Positions 25,202 to 33,048 of a stretch of 64,000 nt of DNA are shown piece by piece. The notes beneath the pieces are model-generated. The model made no database searches. It worked only from the letters and a program-made list of their open reading frames with translations, and was not told the DNA's origin. The first letter of the stretch is position 1; each line of letters begins with the position of its first letter. The position numbers and the translations under genes were made by a program. Source of the stretch: Hyphomicrobiales bacterium (GTDB taxonomy: Bacteria; Pseudomonadota; Alphaproteobacteria; Rhizobiales; Rhizobiaceae); the NCBI GenBank assembly GCA_900473045.1, contig UCKS01000013.1, positions 62,001 to 126,000 of the forward strand. The letters run 5' to 3'.

Positions 25202-26920
25202 TTATCGCGCCGAATTCTTCGCGATATAGTCCGCCGCCACCCGCGCCACGAGCGCCAGAGATACGGCGCCTGCGTCGGGATGACCGATGCTCTTTTCGGC
25301 GAGCGGCCGGGCGCGGCCGAGTTTCGGTGTCAGGGCCGAGGTCGCGTCGGCTGCTGCCTTTGCAGCGTCAGCCGCCACTGACCAGGCCTCCGGCAGCGAT
25401 TTTCCCGATGTTGCCTCGCGCTCCAGCGTCTCGACGAACGGGATCAGCGCATCGACCAGCGTCTTGTCGCCAAGACGCGCGCGGCCAAGCCGGGTGACGC
25501 CTTCGAGCGCAAGCCGAGCGCCCTTGACGGCCGCATCCTTCTCGATCGCGTCACTGTCGTTCAGCGCGTTGCTCCACGAGCGCAGCAGCAGGCCCCAGAT
25601 CGCGCCCGATGTGCCACCGGCCCGGTCAGCCCAGGCGTCACCGGCAACGGCCAGAACGCTTGCGGCTCCGGCGCCTGCGGCTACCGCCGCATTGGCAGCG
25701 TCGAGTGCAGCAGCCGAACCGCGGCGCATGCCCTGGCCATGGTCGCCGTCGCCGGCATGGGCATCGATCCGGCCGAGTTCCTCTTCCGCATCTTTTAACG
25801 CCGCAGCCATACCCGAGAGCAGGCCAGCGACGCATTTGCCCGCTTGCTTCGATGCTTCGGAGGCGGGAGCAAACGCCATCTTCCCTTCGATGTCCTCAGG
25901 GGCATCGGTTGCCGGCTCTGTCGCAAACGTCGCACCGCGGCGCAGCACCGGCGTATCACAGGCCGCCGACCAGAGTGTTTCCAGTTCATCATCGAGCCAG
26001 AGAAGCGTCAGCGAGCAACCCTGCATGTCGAGGCTGGTGACGAATTCACCGGCTTCCGGCGCCACAACGTCCAGTCCCGCATCCTTGAGCAGCGTCGAGA
26101 CCGTCGTCCAGAGCACGAACAGCTCTTCATATTTCGTCGCGCCCAAGCCGTTGAGAACAACGCCGACCTTGGTCGTCCCTGCCGGGCGCTCGGCCAGCAG
26201 CTTTTCCGTCAGCAGCTTGGCCAGATCCTTGGCGGGAATAATCGCCTCTTCCTTGATGCCTGGCTCGCCATGGATGCCGAGACCCAGTGCCATCTGGCCA
26301 TGCGGGACCGTAAACAACGGACCGTTGGCACCCGGCAGCGTGCAGCCCTTGAAGGCGACGCCGAAGGAAACGGTACGGTCATTGGCGAGACGCGTCACGC
26401 GCTCGACTTCATCGAGGTTCATCCCGGCTTCCGCCGCAGCACCGGCAATCTTGAAGACGACGAGATCGCCGGCGATGCCGCGGCGCTTGGCGGCCGTGTC
26501 CATCGGCGCGCTCGCCACATCATCCGTCACTGGCACGATGCGCACATCGATACCTTCAGCTCGCAGGCGTTCCGCCGCAACGCCGAAATTCAGCACGTCA
26601 CCGGCATAGTTGCCGAAACCGAGCAGGATGCCGCCGCCCTGATCCGCATGACGGCAGACGCGCGCCACCGCAGCCGTGGAAGGGGAGGCGAACACGTCAC
26701 CAGCCACCGCCGCATCGGCAAGCCCCGGGCCGACATAACCGGCAAACGCCGGATAATGGCCGGAACCGCCGCCGATCACCACCGATACCTTGCCCTTCGG
26801 CACCTTGGTCGAACGCAGGACGCCGCCCTTCACGTGGCGGACGTACCGGCTATAGATTGCGGCAAAGCCTTGAAGTGCGGTGGTGGCGAATTCCTCGGGT
26901 TCATCGAAAATGGTGGTCAT
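25202..26920 (-). CDS. Fused dihydroxyacetone kinase-type sugar kinase (DhaK-DhaL)
   Basis: ATP-dependent ketose kinase of 572 residues with both domains in one chain, as in the Citrobacter-type enzyme. The N-terminal DhaK domain has the substrate-binding GGGSGHYPAFAGYVG and the covalent-substrate histidine in GLGIHGEPGI. The C-terminal DhaL domain has the ATP/Mg-binding AHAGDGDHGQGM. Members of this family phosphorylate dihydroxyacetone or four-carbon ketoses such as erythrulose. It is the last gene of a pdxA-tctCBA-isomerase operon, overlapping the isomerase-like gene in ATGA, so a four-carbon sugar or sugar-acid intermediate is more likely than free dihydroxyacetone (inference). Confidence 0.88.
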   Translation of the reverse strand: MTTIFDEPEEFATTALQGFAAIYSRYVRHVKGGVLRSTKVPKGKVSVVIGGGSGHYPAFAGYVGPGLADAAVAGDVFASPSTAAVARVCRHADQGGGILLGFGNYAGDVLNFGVAAERLRAEGIDVRIVPVTDDVASAPMDTAAKRRGIAGDLVVFKIAGAAAEAGMNLDEVERVTRLANDRTVSFGVAFKGCTLPGANGPLFTVPHGQMALGLGIHGEPGIKEEAIIPAKDLAKLLTEKLLAERPAGTTKVGVVLNGLGATKYEELFVLWTTVSTLLKDAGLDVVAPEAGEFVTSLDMQGCSLTLLWLDDELETLWSAACDTPVLRRGATFATEPATDAPEDIEGKMAFAPASEASKQAGKCVAGLLSGMAAALKDAEEELGRIDAHAGDGDHGQGMRRGSAAALDAANAAVAAGAGAASVLAVAGDAWADRAGGTSGAIWGLLLRSWSNALNDSDAIEKDAAVKGARLALEGVTRLGRARLGDKTLVDALIPFVETLEREATSGKSLPEAWSVAADAAKAAADATSALTPKLGRARPLAEKSIGHPDAGAVSLALVARVAADYIAKNSAR

Positions 26921-27870
26921 GACGTCTGTCCTTGGTCACGAGGCAGGATGCGCCTCAGATAATCGCGATTTGCAGCGCTGACGGAAAGCCCGTCGCCGCC
27001 ATAATGTTCACAAAGGAAGGGGCTCGAAAAGCCATGAGCGAGCGCCATGCGGATTGCGGCGCGATAATTGATGATACCGGACTCAAGCGGCGCCGGATGC
27101 GTGACGATGACACCCGATGCCGGATCTTCGGTGCGGGTGTAATTCTTCACGTGCCAGTATTTCGCATAGGGCGCGACCTTGGCCATCATCTCCTGCCAAT
27201 GCTCGACCGGCCGGTGCAGCCGGATGAGATTGCCGAGATCGGCGTTGATGCCGACATTGGCCAGACCGATATCCTCGACAAAGCGCACCGAGCTTTCGGC
27301 CGTGCCGAGATAGGTATCCTCGTACATTTCCAGTGCCAGCGCGATGCCGAGTTCTTCGGCGTGACGCCCGAGTTCGCGAATGCGCGCCACGGCCTTGCCC
27401 CATGTCGCCGTATCATCCGGGTTCTTCGCGCCATCGACGGTCCAGAACCACAGCGCCTTCTTCTGCGCATCGGTCAAGGCTTCGAATAGGCCGAAAGACA
27501 CCGAGCCGGCACCGATCGCCTTGGCGGTATCGATGACCCGGTGTCCATAGGCGAGGTAGTCGTCGCCGTGCTTCGCATCGATAACACTGCGGCGCGCAGT
27601 CGAGATTGCCGGCATCGTCAATCCCAGCGATTGCGTCAACGCAACGAAAGCATCGAGGCGGGCGGGCGAAAGATCGGCGAGCCGGATCCAGCTATCGGTC
27701 GGGTCGAGCTCGGTGAAGCCGGCGTCGACCACATCGACAAGCGTTTCTGCCCATTCCTCGATGGACTGATCCTGAACCGAGCGCCCGTCGGGCAGGGCAT
27801 TGGGATACTGGATCATTGCGGCCGCGATCGGCCAGGTTTCTCTGTTCCATTGGCGCGGTTCAGCGATCAT
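26917..27870 (-). CDS. Sugar phosphate isomerase/epimerase-like TIM-barrel protein
   Basis: Predicted xylose-isomerase-like TIM-barrel (AP endonuclease 2 superfamily) enzyme of 317 residues. Metal-ligand positions are suggested by LALEMYEDTYLG, VGINADLGNLIRL, KYWHVKNY and SSPFLCEHYGGDG. Members include sugar isomerases, epimerases, inosose dehydratases and some sugar-acid decarboxylases, so the reaction cannot be named. The start at 27870 is preceded by AAGGATGG; a longer frame upstream has no similarity and would run back into tctA. It overlaps the kinase gene by four bases, so isomerisation or decarboxylation followed by phosphorylation is a sensible order of steps. Confidence 0.75.
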   Translation of the reverse strand: MIAEPRQWNRETWPIAAAMIQYPNALPDGRSVQDQSIEEWAETLVDVVDAGFTELDPTDSWIRLADLSPARLDAFVALTQSLGLTMPAISTARRSVIDAKHGDDYLAYGHRVIDTAKAIGAGSVSFGLFEALTDAQKKALWFWTVDGAKNPDDTATWGKAVARIRELGRHAEELGIALALEMYEDTYLGTAESSVRFVEDIGLANVGINADLGNLIRLHRPVEHWQEMMAKVAPYAKYWHVKNYTRTEDPASGVIVTHPAPLESGIINYRAAIRMALAHGFSSPFLCEHYGGDGLSVSAANRDYLRRILPRDQGQTS

Positions 27871-27899
27871 GGTTCCATCCTTGCAATTTCCGGGACATG

Positions 27900-27921
27900 C
27901 GGCGGCCAGATCAGGCCGCCG
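27900..27921 (-). other. Hairpin at the tctA 3' end
   Basis: CGGCGGCC (27900-27907) and GGCCGCCG (27914-27921) form a perfect 8-bp stem around the tctA stop codon. It lies between the transporter and the two downstream enzyme genes and could trim or pause the polycistronic message. No uridine tract is visible. Confidence 0.35.
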
Positions 27922-29443
27922 TCTTTCCATCGTGAGCTGATGCTTCCTTCTTGGCACCACGGACAAGCCCGATCAGCCAGAACACCAGCGGCGACAGCAG
28001 CAAGGCGAGGCCCAGTGCCATCAGGCCGGAGACAAGGCTGTTCGACCAGAAGATCGAGAGCTCGCCGTTCGACATCAGCATCGACTGGCGGAAAGCATCC
28101 TCCGCTTTGTCGCCGAGCACCATGGCCAGCACCAGCGGTGCCAGCGGATAGTCGAGCTTCTTGAAGATATAGCCGAGCAGACCGAAGGCAATGACAAGCC
28201 AGATATCCATCACCGAATTGGCCACCTGATAGGCACCGGAGAAGATGACGGCGACGATGATCGGGCCGATAATCGCAAACGGTACACGCAGGATCGACGC
28301 ATAGAGCGGCACGGTAGCAAGCACGAGGATGACAGCGACAATATTGCCGAGATACATCGAGGCGATCAGGCCCCAGACGAAGTCCGGCCGGTCGGTAAAC
28401 AGTGTCGGACCGGGCGTCAGGCCCCAGATCATCAGTCCGCCCATCATGACGGCGGCGGTTGCCGACCCGGGCACGCCGAGCGCCAGCATCGGCAGCAGGG
28501 CGGAGGTGCCTGCCGAATGGTCGGCCGTCTCCGGAGCGACGATACCGCGCGGGTCACCCTTGCCGAACATCGACTTGTCCCGCGCCGAGCGGCGGGCAAC
28601 GCCATAGCTCATGAAGGATGCGGCCGTCGGTCCGGCGGGCGTGATCCCCATCCAGATGCCGATGATGGTCGAGCGCAGGATGGTGAACCAGTAGCGCGGC
28701 ATTTCCATCAGTGTGCGACCGATCTCGGAAAGCTTGACGCGCGCCTTGATGCCTTCGAAGCGCAGGCCTTCCTCGGTCGTCAAAAGCAGTTCGCCGATAC
28801 CGAACAGGCCCATGACGGCGATCAGGAAGGAAACACCCTTGATCAGTTCGGGAATATCGAAGGTGAGGCGCAGGTTGCCGGAGATGGTGTCCATGCCGAC
28901 CGACGCCAGCGCAAAGCCGAGCATCATCGACACCAGTGTCTTGAACGGCGATTGCGCACCCATGGAGATGAAGCTGGCGAAGGCGAGGAAATAGACGGCG
29001 AAATATTCGGGCGACGAGAAGCGCAGCGCGAAATTGGCAACCCAGCCGGACAAAAGCGTGATCATCACGACGCCGGCCAGTGCTCCGATACCGGCGGAAA
29101 CGAAGGCGAGCGTCAGCGCCCGGCTCGCCTGGCCGTTCTTGGCCATCGGATAACCGTCAAAGGTCGTGGCGACGGACGAGGGCTCTCCCGGGATGTTGAA
29201 CAGGATGGATGTCGTCGATCCACCGAACAGCGCACCCCAGTACATGCAGGACAACAGAATGATCGCCGAGATCGGGTCCATCGAGAATGTCAGCGGCAAA
29301 AGCAGCGACACGCCGTTGGGAGCCCCCAACCCAGGAAGCACGCCGACGAGGATGCCGAGCGTCACGCCGAGCATCATCAGCAGGATATGGTTGAAGCTCA
29401 GGATATGGCCGAAGCCGTCGATCAGGAGACCGATATTTTCCAT
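27911..29443 (-). CDS. tctA: Tripartite tricarboxylate-type transporter large membrane subunit TctA
   Basis: Large integral membrane subunit of a tripartite tricarboxylate transporter (TTT), 510 residues with about 11-12 helices. Signature stretches are GVLPGLGAPNGVSLLLPLTF near residue 40, SILFNIPGEPSSVATTFDGYPMAK and LGVPGSATAAVMMGGL. It works with TctB and a periplasmic TctC to import carboxylates by a cation gradient. AGGAGGAAAG seven bases upstream fixes the start. The C terminus is a cytoplasmic, lysine-rich tail. The substrate is probably a hydroxylated carboxylate such as a sugar acid, judged from the neighbouring enzymes. Confidence 0.93.
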   Translation of the reverse strand: MENIGLLIDGFGHILSFNHILLMMLGVTLGILVGVLPGLGAPNGVSLLLPLTFSMDPISAIILLSCMYWGALFGGSTTSILFNIPGEPSSVATTFDGYPMAKNGQASRALTLAFVSAGIGALAGVVMITLLSGWVANFALRFSSPEYFAVYFLAFASFISMGAQSPFKTLVSMMLGFALASVGMDTISGNLRLTFDIPELIKGVSFLIAVMGLFGIGELLLTTEEGLRFEGIKARVKLSEIGRTLMEMPRYWFTILRSTIIGIWMGITPAGPTAASFMSYGVARRSARDKSMFGKGDPRGIVAPETADHSAGTSALLPMLALGVPGSATAAVMMGGLMIWGLTPGPTLFTDRPDFVWGLIASMYLGNIVAVILVLATVPLYASILRVPFAIIGPIIVAVIFSGAYQVANSVMDIWLVIAFGLLGYIFKKLDYPLAPLVLAMVLGDKAEDAFRQSMLMSNGELSIFWSNSLVSGLMALGLALLLSPLVFWLIGLVRGAKKEASAHDGKTAA

Positions 29444-29476
29444 GTCTTTCCTCCTAAAGACAACAAGGCGGCGGGA

Positions 29477-29977
29477 TCAATATATCCCGAACCACGCCTC
29501 GACCGGACCTTTCAGGAGCGGAACCTTGAAGCCGATTTCGAAGATGACGAAAAAGAGAAGCGAGACCGTGATGCCCGCAGGCAGGCCGATCCACCATTTG
29601 TAGCGCCCCTGGAATGTCATGGCACCGGCGACATAGAGCGCTGTTCCGATGTAAAGACCGAGAAAAGTGGAGACTGCGGCAAAGGCGACAAGCGGCAGCA
29701 GAAACGACAGCACCACCTTGAACCGCGCCGCCTCGAAGAAAATCTCTCCGCTGCCGCGATGTTTGATCAACGCGCCGATGAGATTGGCGGCGCTGCCGAA
29801 CATGATCAGAAGGCCGATATAGAAGGGGAAGTAGCCTGCATCCGGCCCCATGTCGGTCCAGCCGGTTCCGGCCTCGACCGAGCCGTAGCAGACGGCAGCC
29901 CCGAAGGCGCCGGTCAAAAGGGCGACGCCGATTTCCATCGCAAAACGGGACAGACCCTTGGCGCTGTTCTCGCTCAT
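29477..29977 (-). CDS. tctB: Tripartite tricarboxylate-type transporter small membrane subunit TctB
   Basis: Small membrane subunit of 166 residues with four hydrophobic segments (GVALLTGAFGAAVCYGS, FYIGLLIMFGSAANLIGAL, VVLSFLLPLVAFAAV, GITVSLLFFVIFEIGF). It matches TctB in size and topology, and in the DMGPDAGYFPFYIG motif between helices 1 and 2. It lies between tctC and tctA, with 33 bp to tctA, and depends on both for function. AAAGG precedes the ATG. Confidence 0.88.
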   Translation of the reverse strand: MSENSAKGLSRFAMEIGVALLTGAFGAAVCYGSVEAGTGWTDMGPDAGYFPFYIGLLIMFGSAANLIGALIKHRGSGEIFFEAARFKVVLSFLLPLVAFAAVSTFLGLYIGTALYVAGAMTFQGRYKWWIGLPAGITVSLLFFVIFEIGFKVPLLKGPVEAWFGIY

Positions 29978-29998
29978 CGTTCAAACCTTTCCGGTGGG

Positions 29999-30023
29999 TG
30001 CGGACGCTGTCGAAGCGTCCGCA
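29999..30023 (-). terminator. Perfect 10-bp hairpin between tctC and tctB
   Basis: TGCGGACGCT (29999-30008) pairs with AGCGTCCGCA (30014-30023), loop GTCGA. It is downstream of tctC and upstream of tctB. A stem here would let tctC message outlast or outnumber tctB/tctA message, matching the excess of binding protein that such transporters need. The attenuation or stabilising role is inferred. Confidence 0.5.
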
Positions 30024-30039
30024 GGGAACCTTAATGGGT

Positions 30040-31029
30040 TCAGTTGGCCAGCCAGCCTTCGCGGGTCAGCACTTGCGTCACCGAAGCTTCGTTGGTCTTG
30101 ATGAAATCGGCAAGCTGTGTGCCGCTCATGTAATCGGCAGACTGCGAGGTGTCAGTGAGATATTTGGCCCATTCCGGCGTCTCGGACACCTTCTTCAGCA
30201 CGCCTGCGTAGAAATCAACAACATCCTGTTCGACGCCAGCCGGCAGCCAGACGGTGCGCGGCATGGAATAGTTGTCGATGGCGATGCCGCTTTCCTTGCA
30301 GGTCGGGATATCGCCCCAGCCCTGTTCGCCAGCAACCTTGCCTTCACTCTTCAGCTTTTCCGACTTGAACACGCAGACCGGCTTGACCATGCCTGCCTGC
30401 CACTGGCCGAGGTTTTCGCTGGGGTTGTTGACGTTGGCGGCAATGTGCTCACCAGCCAGCTGAACGGCCGCTTCGCCGCCGCTCTTGAACGGGATGTAGC
30501 CGAGCTTGGTACCCGCCGCTTCATTGATCATCGAGGTCAGGATCTGGTCGACATCCTTCGACTGGCTGCCGCCAACCTTATAGTCGCCGGATTCCTTTGC
30601 CTTGGCGACGAAATCGGCGGCCGTCTTGATGTCGGCCTTGCCGTTGACCCAGAGCACGAACTCATCGGCGGCAAGCGCTGCGACCGGCGTCAGGTCTTCC
30701 GACTTGTAGGGAACCTTTGCACGAACCGGCAGCAGATAGGCATTGTTGGTGCCGAAGGCGAGCTTGTAGGAATCACCCTTGTAGCCAGCCGTGTAGACGA
30801 AGCCTTCCGCGCCGCCAGCGCTGCCCTTGTTGGTGACAACCACAGGGGCCTTCATCAACTCATACTTGGCAATGATCGACTGGATGGTGCGGGCAAAGAT
30901 ATCCGTGCCGCCGCCAGGACCGGCCGTGACGACGAACTCGACGGGACGGTTCGGCTCGAACGCCATTGCCGGGGCGGCAATGCCGAATGCGGCGGCCATG
31001 ATGCATGCGATTGAGACTGAATTTTTCAT
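30040..31029 (-). CDS. tctC: Tripartite tricarboxylate-type transporter substrate-binding protein TctC (Bug family)
   Basis: Periplasmic solute receptor of 329 residues with signal peptide SVSIACIMAAAFGIAAPAMA. The mature start EPNRPVEFVVTAGPGGGTD is the Bug-family ligand-loop motif, and KVGGSQSKDVDQILTSM and GYIPFKSGGEA are further conserved parts. Bug proteins bind dicarboxylates, tricarboxylates and related acids. The ATG at 31029 is preceded by AGGAG; an upstream in-frame start has no such site. It is second in the operon after the pdxA-like gene, with hairpins on both sides. Confidence 0.92.
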   Translation of the reverse strand: MKNSVSIACIMAAAFGIAAPAMAFEPNRPVEFVVTAGPGGGTDIFARTIQSIIAKYELMKAPVVVTNKGSAGGAEGFVYTAGYKGDSYKLAFGTNNAYLLPVRAKVPYKSEDLTPVAALAADEFVLWVNGKADIKTAADFVAKAKESGDYKVGGSQSKDVDQILTSMINEAAGTKLGYIPFKSGGEAAVQLAGEHIAANVNNPSENLGQWQAGMVKPVCVFKSEKLKSEGKVAGEQGWGDIPTCKESGIAIDNYSMPRTVWLPAGVEQDVVDFYAGVLKKVSETPEWAKYLTDTSQSADYMSGTQLADFIKTNEASVTQVLTREGWLAN

Positions 31030-31052
31030 CTTAAACTCCTCCGTTGAATGAA

Positions 31053-31075
31053 CGGCGTGGACCTCCTCCACGCCG
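31053..31075 (-). other. Perfect 9-bp hairpin between the pdxA-like gene and tctC
   Basis: CGGCGTGGA (31053-31061) pairs with TCCACGCCG (31067-31075), loop CCTCC. It lies just before the tctC ribosome site on the minus strand and could separate tctC expression from that of the first gene, either by processing or by partial termination. Confidence 0.45.
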
Positions 31076-31098
31076 GTAGAAACCAAACCCATTCGAAT

Positions 31099-32133
31099 TC
31101 AGGCAGCAGCCGCCTGCGCCGCACTTCTTTTCGCCATGCGCGCCGCCAGAAGAATGGCCTCACGGCTCGCACCAACGTCGGCAATACCCTTGCCGGCAAT
31201 GTCGTATGCGGTGCCGTGAGCGGGTGTGCACAGAGCGAATGGCAGTCCGCCCATCATTGTGACGCCCTTGTCGAAACCCATCATCTTCATCGCGATCTGC
31301 CCTTGATCGTGATACATGGTCAGAACAGCCTGGAAGCCTTCCTTCAGCGCCCGCAGGAATACGGTGTCGGCCGGGAAGGGGCCTTCGACATCCCATCCGC
31401 GCTGGCGGGCAAACTGCACAGCCGGCTCGATGATGTCGATTTCTTCCATGCCGAAGCTGCCGCCGTCGCCGGCATGTGGGTTCAGACCTGCGACCGCGAT
31501 GCGCGGGTTGTCATAACCGGCCGCCTTCAGGCACTGCCGTGTCAGCTCGATTTCAGCCAGGATACCGTCGACCGACAGGTTGGCCGAAACCTCGGACAGT
31601 GGGATATGCGAGGTAACGCGCGCATTCCACACCTTTTCCAGAACGTTGAACTCACGCACCTTGCCGGTAAAGCCGATGACATCGGCGACGAAACGGATTT
31701 CGTCGTCATAGCCCGGATAGGCAAAGCGCATCGCCTTCTTGTTGAAGGGCGTGAAGCACACGGCCTGCGCCCGCCCCTTGTCGGCCAACTGCAGGGCCGT
31801 GCGGAAATTGGTGGTGGCGAAGGTGCCGCCGGCAAGCGTTGCCTCGCCGCGATCAACATCGGCCGGATCGAGATGGGCAAGATCGATGAAAACATGCCGG
31901 CCAGTGCCCGCACTCTCAAAGTTCTCAAGCGATGCAGAAGCGAGGTCGAGCGTCAGCCCGGCGCATTCGGCACCTTCATCAAGGACGCGGCGATCACCGA
32001 TCACAACCAGGTGGGCCGCCTCACGAATATCGTCCATCGAAAGGAGCTTGGCGGTCAGTTCCGGGCTAACGCCTGCTGGATCGCCCATGGCGAGCGCAAT
32101 GACAGGACGCGCATCGTTGGCGCTCAGGGTCAT
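31099..32133 (-). CDS. PdxA-family 4-phosphate dehydrogenase (four-carbon sugar-acid type)
   Basis: NAD-dependent oxidative decarboxylase-type dehydrogenase of 344 residues. The N terminus ALAMGDPAGVSPELTAK and the metal-binding AGLNPHAGDGGSFGMEE and MYHDQGQIAMKMMGF are family marks. Classical PdxA makes the pyridoxal precursor. PdxA2-type enzymes in catabolic operons instead oxidise threonate- or erythronate-4-phosphate to dihydroxyacetone phosphate. The context with tctABC, a DhaKL kinase and a GntR regulator favours the catabolic type. GGAGG nine bases upstream fixes the ATG at 32133; a longer frame lacks a site. It is first in the operon and divergent from the regulator. Confidence 0.82.
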   Translation of the reverse strand: MTLSANDARPVIALAMGDPAGVSPELTAKLLSMDDIREAAHLVVIGDRRVLDEGAECAGLTLDLASASLENFESAGTGRHVFIDLAHLDPADVDRGEATLAGGTFATTNFRTALQLADKGRAQAVCFTPFNKKAMRFAYPGYDDEIRFVADVIGFTGKVREFNVLEKVWNARVTSHIPLSEVSANLSVDGILAEIELTRQCLKAAGYDNPRIAVAGLNPHAGDGGSFGMEEIDIIEPAVQFARQRGWDVEGPFPADTVFLRALKEGFQAVLTMYHDQGQIAMKMMGFDKGVTMMGGLPFALCTPAHGTAYDIAGKGIADVGASREAILLAARMAKRSAAQAAAA

Positions 32134-32167
32134 GATGAAAGTCCTCCGCTTCATGCTGTTGCAGCGG

Positions 32168-32196
32168 TCATACGGCATTCATAATTCTGCATCAAG
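32168..32196 (-). promoter_or_regulatory. Candidate promoter of the pdxA-tct-kinase operon
   Basis: On the minus strand CTTGAT (32196-32191) and GTATGA (32173-32168) are separated by exactly 17 bases, close to the rhizobial housekeeping consensus CTTGAC-N17-CTATAT. Transcription would begin near 32161, about 28 bases before the pdxA-like start codon. Found by eye, not by a scored scan. Confidence 0.45.
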
Positions 32197-32217
32197 TCTT
32201 TTGTATTCTGTATGCAG
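32188..32217. promoter_or_regulatory. Candidate GntR-type operator
   Basis: CTGCAT (32188-32193) and ATGCAG (32212-32217) form an inverted pair 18 bases apart in the gap between the pdxA-like gene and the GntR gene, with TTGTATTCTGTATGCAG inside it. The left half overlaps the putative -35 of the operon, so a bound repressor would block transcription. The assignment to the adjacent regulator is inference. Confidence 0.35.
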
Positions 32218-32317
32218 CATTTTTTGTTGACGGCAGATCAGGCAGTCTTCATGTTCGCAATGCGCTAAAAAACGATTCAGAAACACAACGCGCCAGAGCG
32301 GAACGGGCATTAAAGAC

Positions 32318-33004
32318 ATGGACGAGATATCCCCCCTGCAACGCCGCGCCGATGGCAGCGCTGGTCCGATCCGGCGCACCGCCCTGCATGACACGCTGGT
32401 CAATCACCTGCGCGACATGATCATCGAGGGTGATCTTGAGCCGGGTACGCGCCTGCACGAAGGCCAGCTGGGCGAACAGCTCGGGGTTTCCCGCACGCCG
32501 CTGCGCGAAGCAATCAAGTATCTGGCCAGCGAAGGCCTGGTGGAGCTGGTGCCGAGCCGGGGGGCGATTGTGAAGCGCTTTAGCCCAAAGGATATCCACG
32601 ACATGCTGACGGTCCTGCGCACGCTCGAAGAACTCGCCGGCCGTCTCGCCTGCGAAACGGCGACAGACGCAGAGATCGCGCATGTGCGGGAACTGCATGA
32701 CGAGATGATCGACCGCTACAAGGCCGCCGACCGCCTGCAATATTACAAGCTCAACCAGGACATCCACACCGCGATCGCCCGCCTGGCACAGAACAGCTCG
32801 CTGATCGATATCCATGCCATGCTGCAGACCCGGCTGAAGCGTATCCGCTTCATCGGCCACGAAGGCCCGGAAAAATGGGCCGCCGCCATTAGAGAGCACG
32901 AGGAAATGATCACAGCGCTCGAAGCCCGCGACAAGGACGGCCTCTCTGAGGTCCTCGGCCGGCATCTGTTCAATGCCTGGGACCGGGTGCGCGATTCGCT
33001 CTGA
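32318..33004 (+). CDS. GntR-family transcriptional regulator with FCD domain
   Basis: DNA-binding regulator of 228 residues. The N-terminal winged helix has LEPGTRLHEGQLGEQLGVS and TPLREAIKYLASEGLVEL, the standard GntR recognition region (about residues 25-85). The C-terminal FCD effector domain is all-helical, with metal-site candidates in ELHDEMID, LNQDIHTAI and REHEEMITAL. FCD proteins usually bind organic or sugar acids. It is divergent from the pdxA-like operon with a 185-bp shared gap, which makes it the likely local repressor, induced by a pathway metabolite. Confidence 0.92.
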   Translation: MDEISPLQRRADGSAGPIRRTALHDTLVNHLRDMIIEGDLEPGTRLHEGQLGEQLGVSRTPLREAIKYLASEGLVELVPSRGAIVKRFSPKDIHDMLTVLRTLEELAGRLACETATDAEIAHVRELHDEMIDRYKAADRLQYYKLNQDIHTAIARLAQNSSLIDIHAMLQTRLKRIRFIGHEGPEKWAAAIREHEEMITALEARDKDGLSEVLGRHLFNAWDRVRDSL

Positions 33005-33048
33005 AGCGGACCGCCATTGTCGCGTCAGCGGTGAAAAGACGTGTGATC

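Noticed and set aside
25287-26609. Open frame of 440 codons on the plus strand
   Set aside because: Antisense to the DhaK-DhaL kinase gene; Ala/Ser-rich shadow without motifs.
28517-30034. Open frame of 505 codons on the plus strand
   Set aside because: Antisense to tctA and tctB; very rich in Arg, Asp, Gly and His, typical of the complement of membrane-protein genes.
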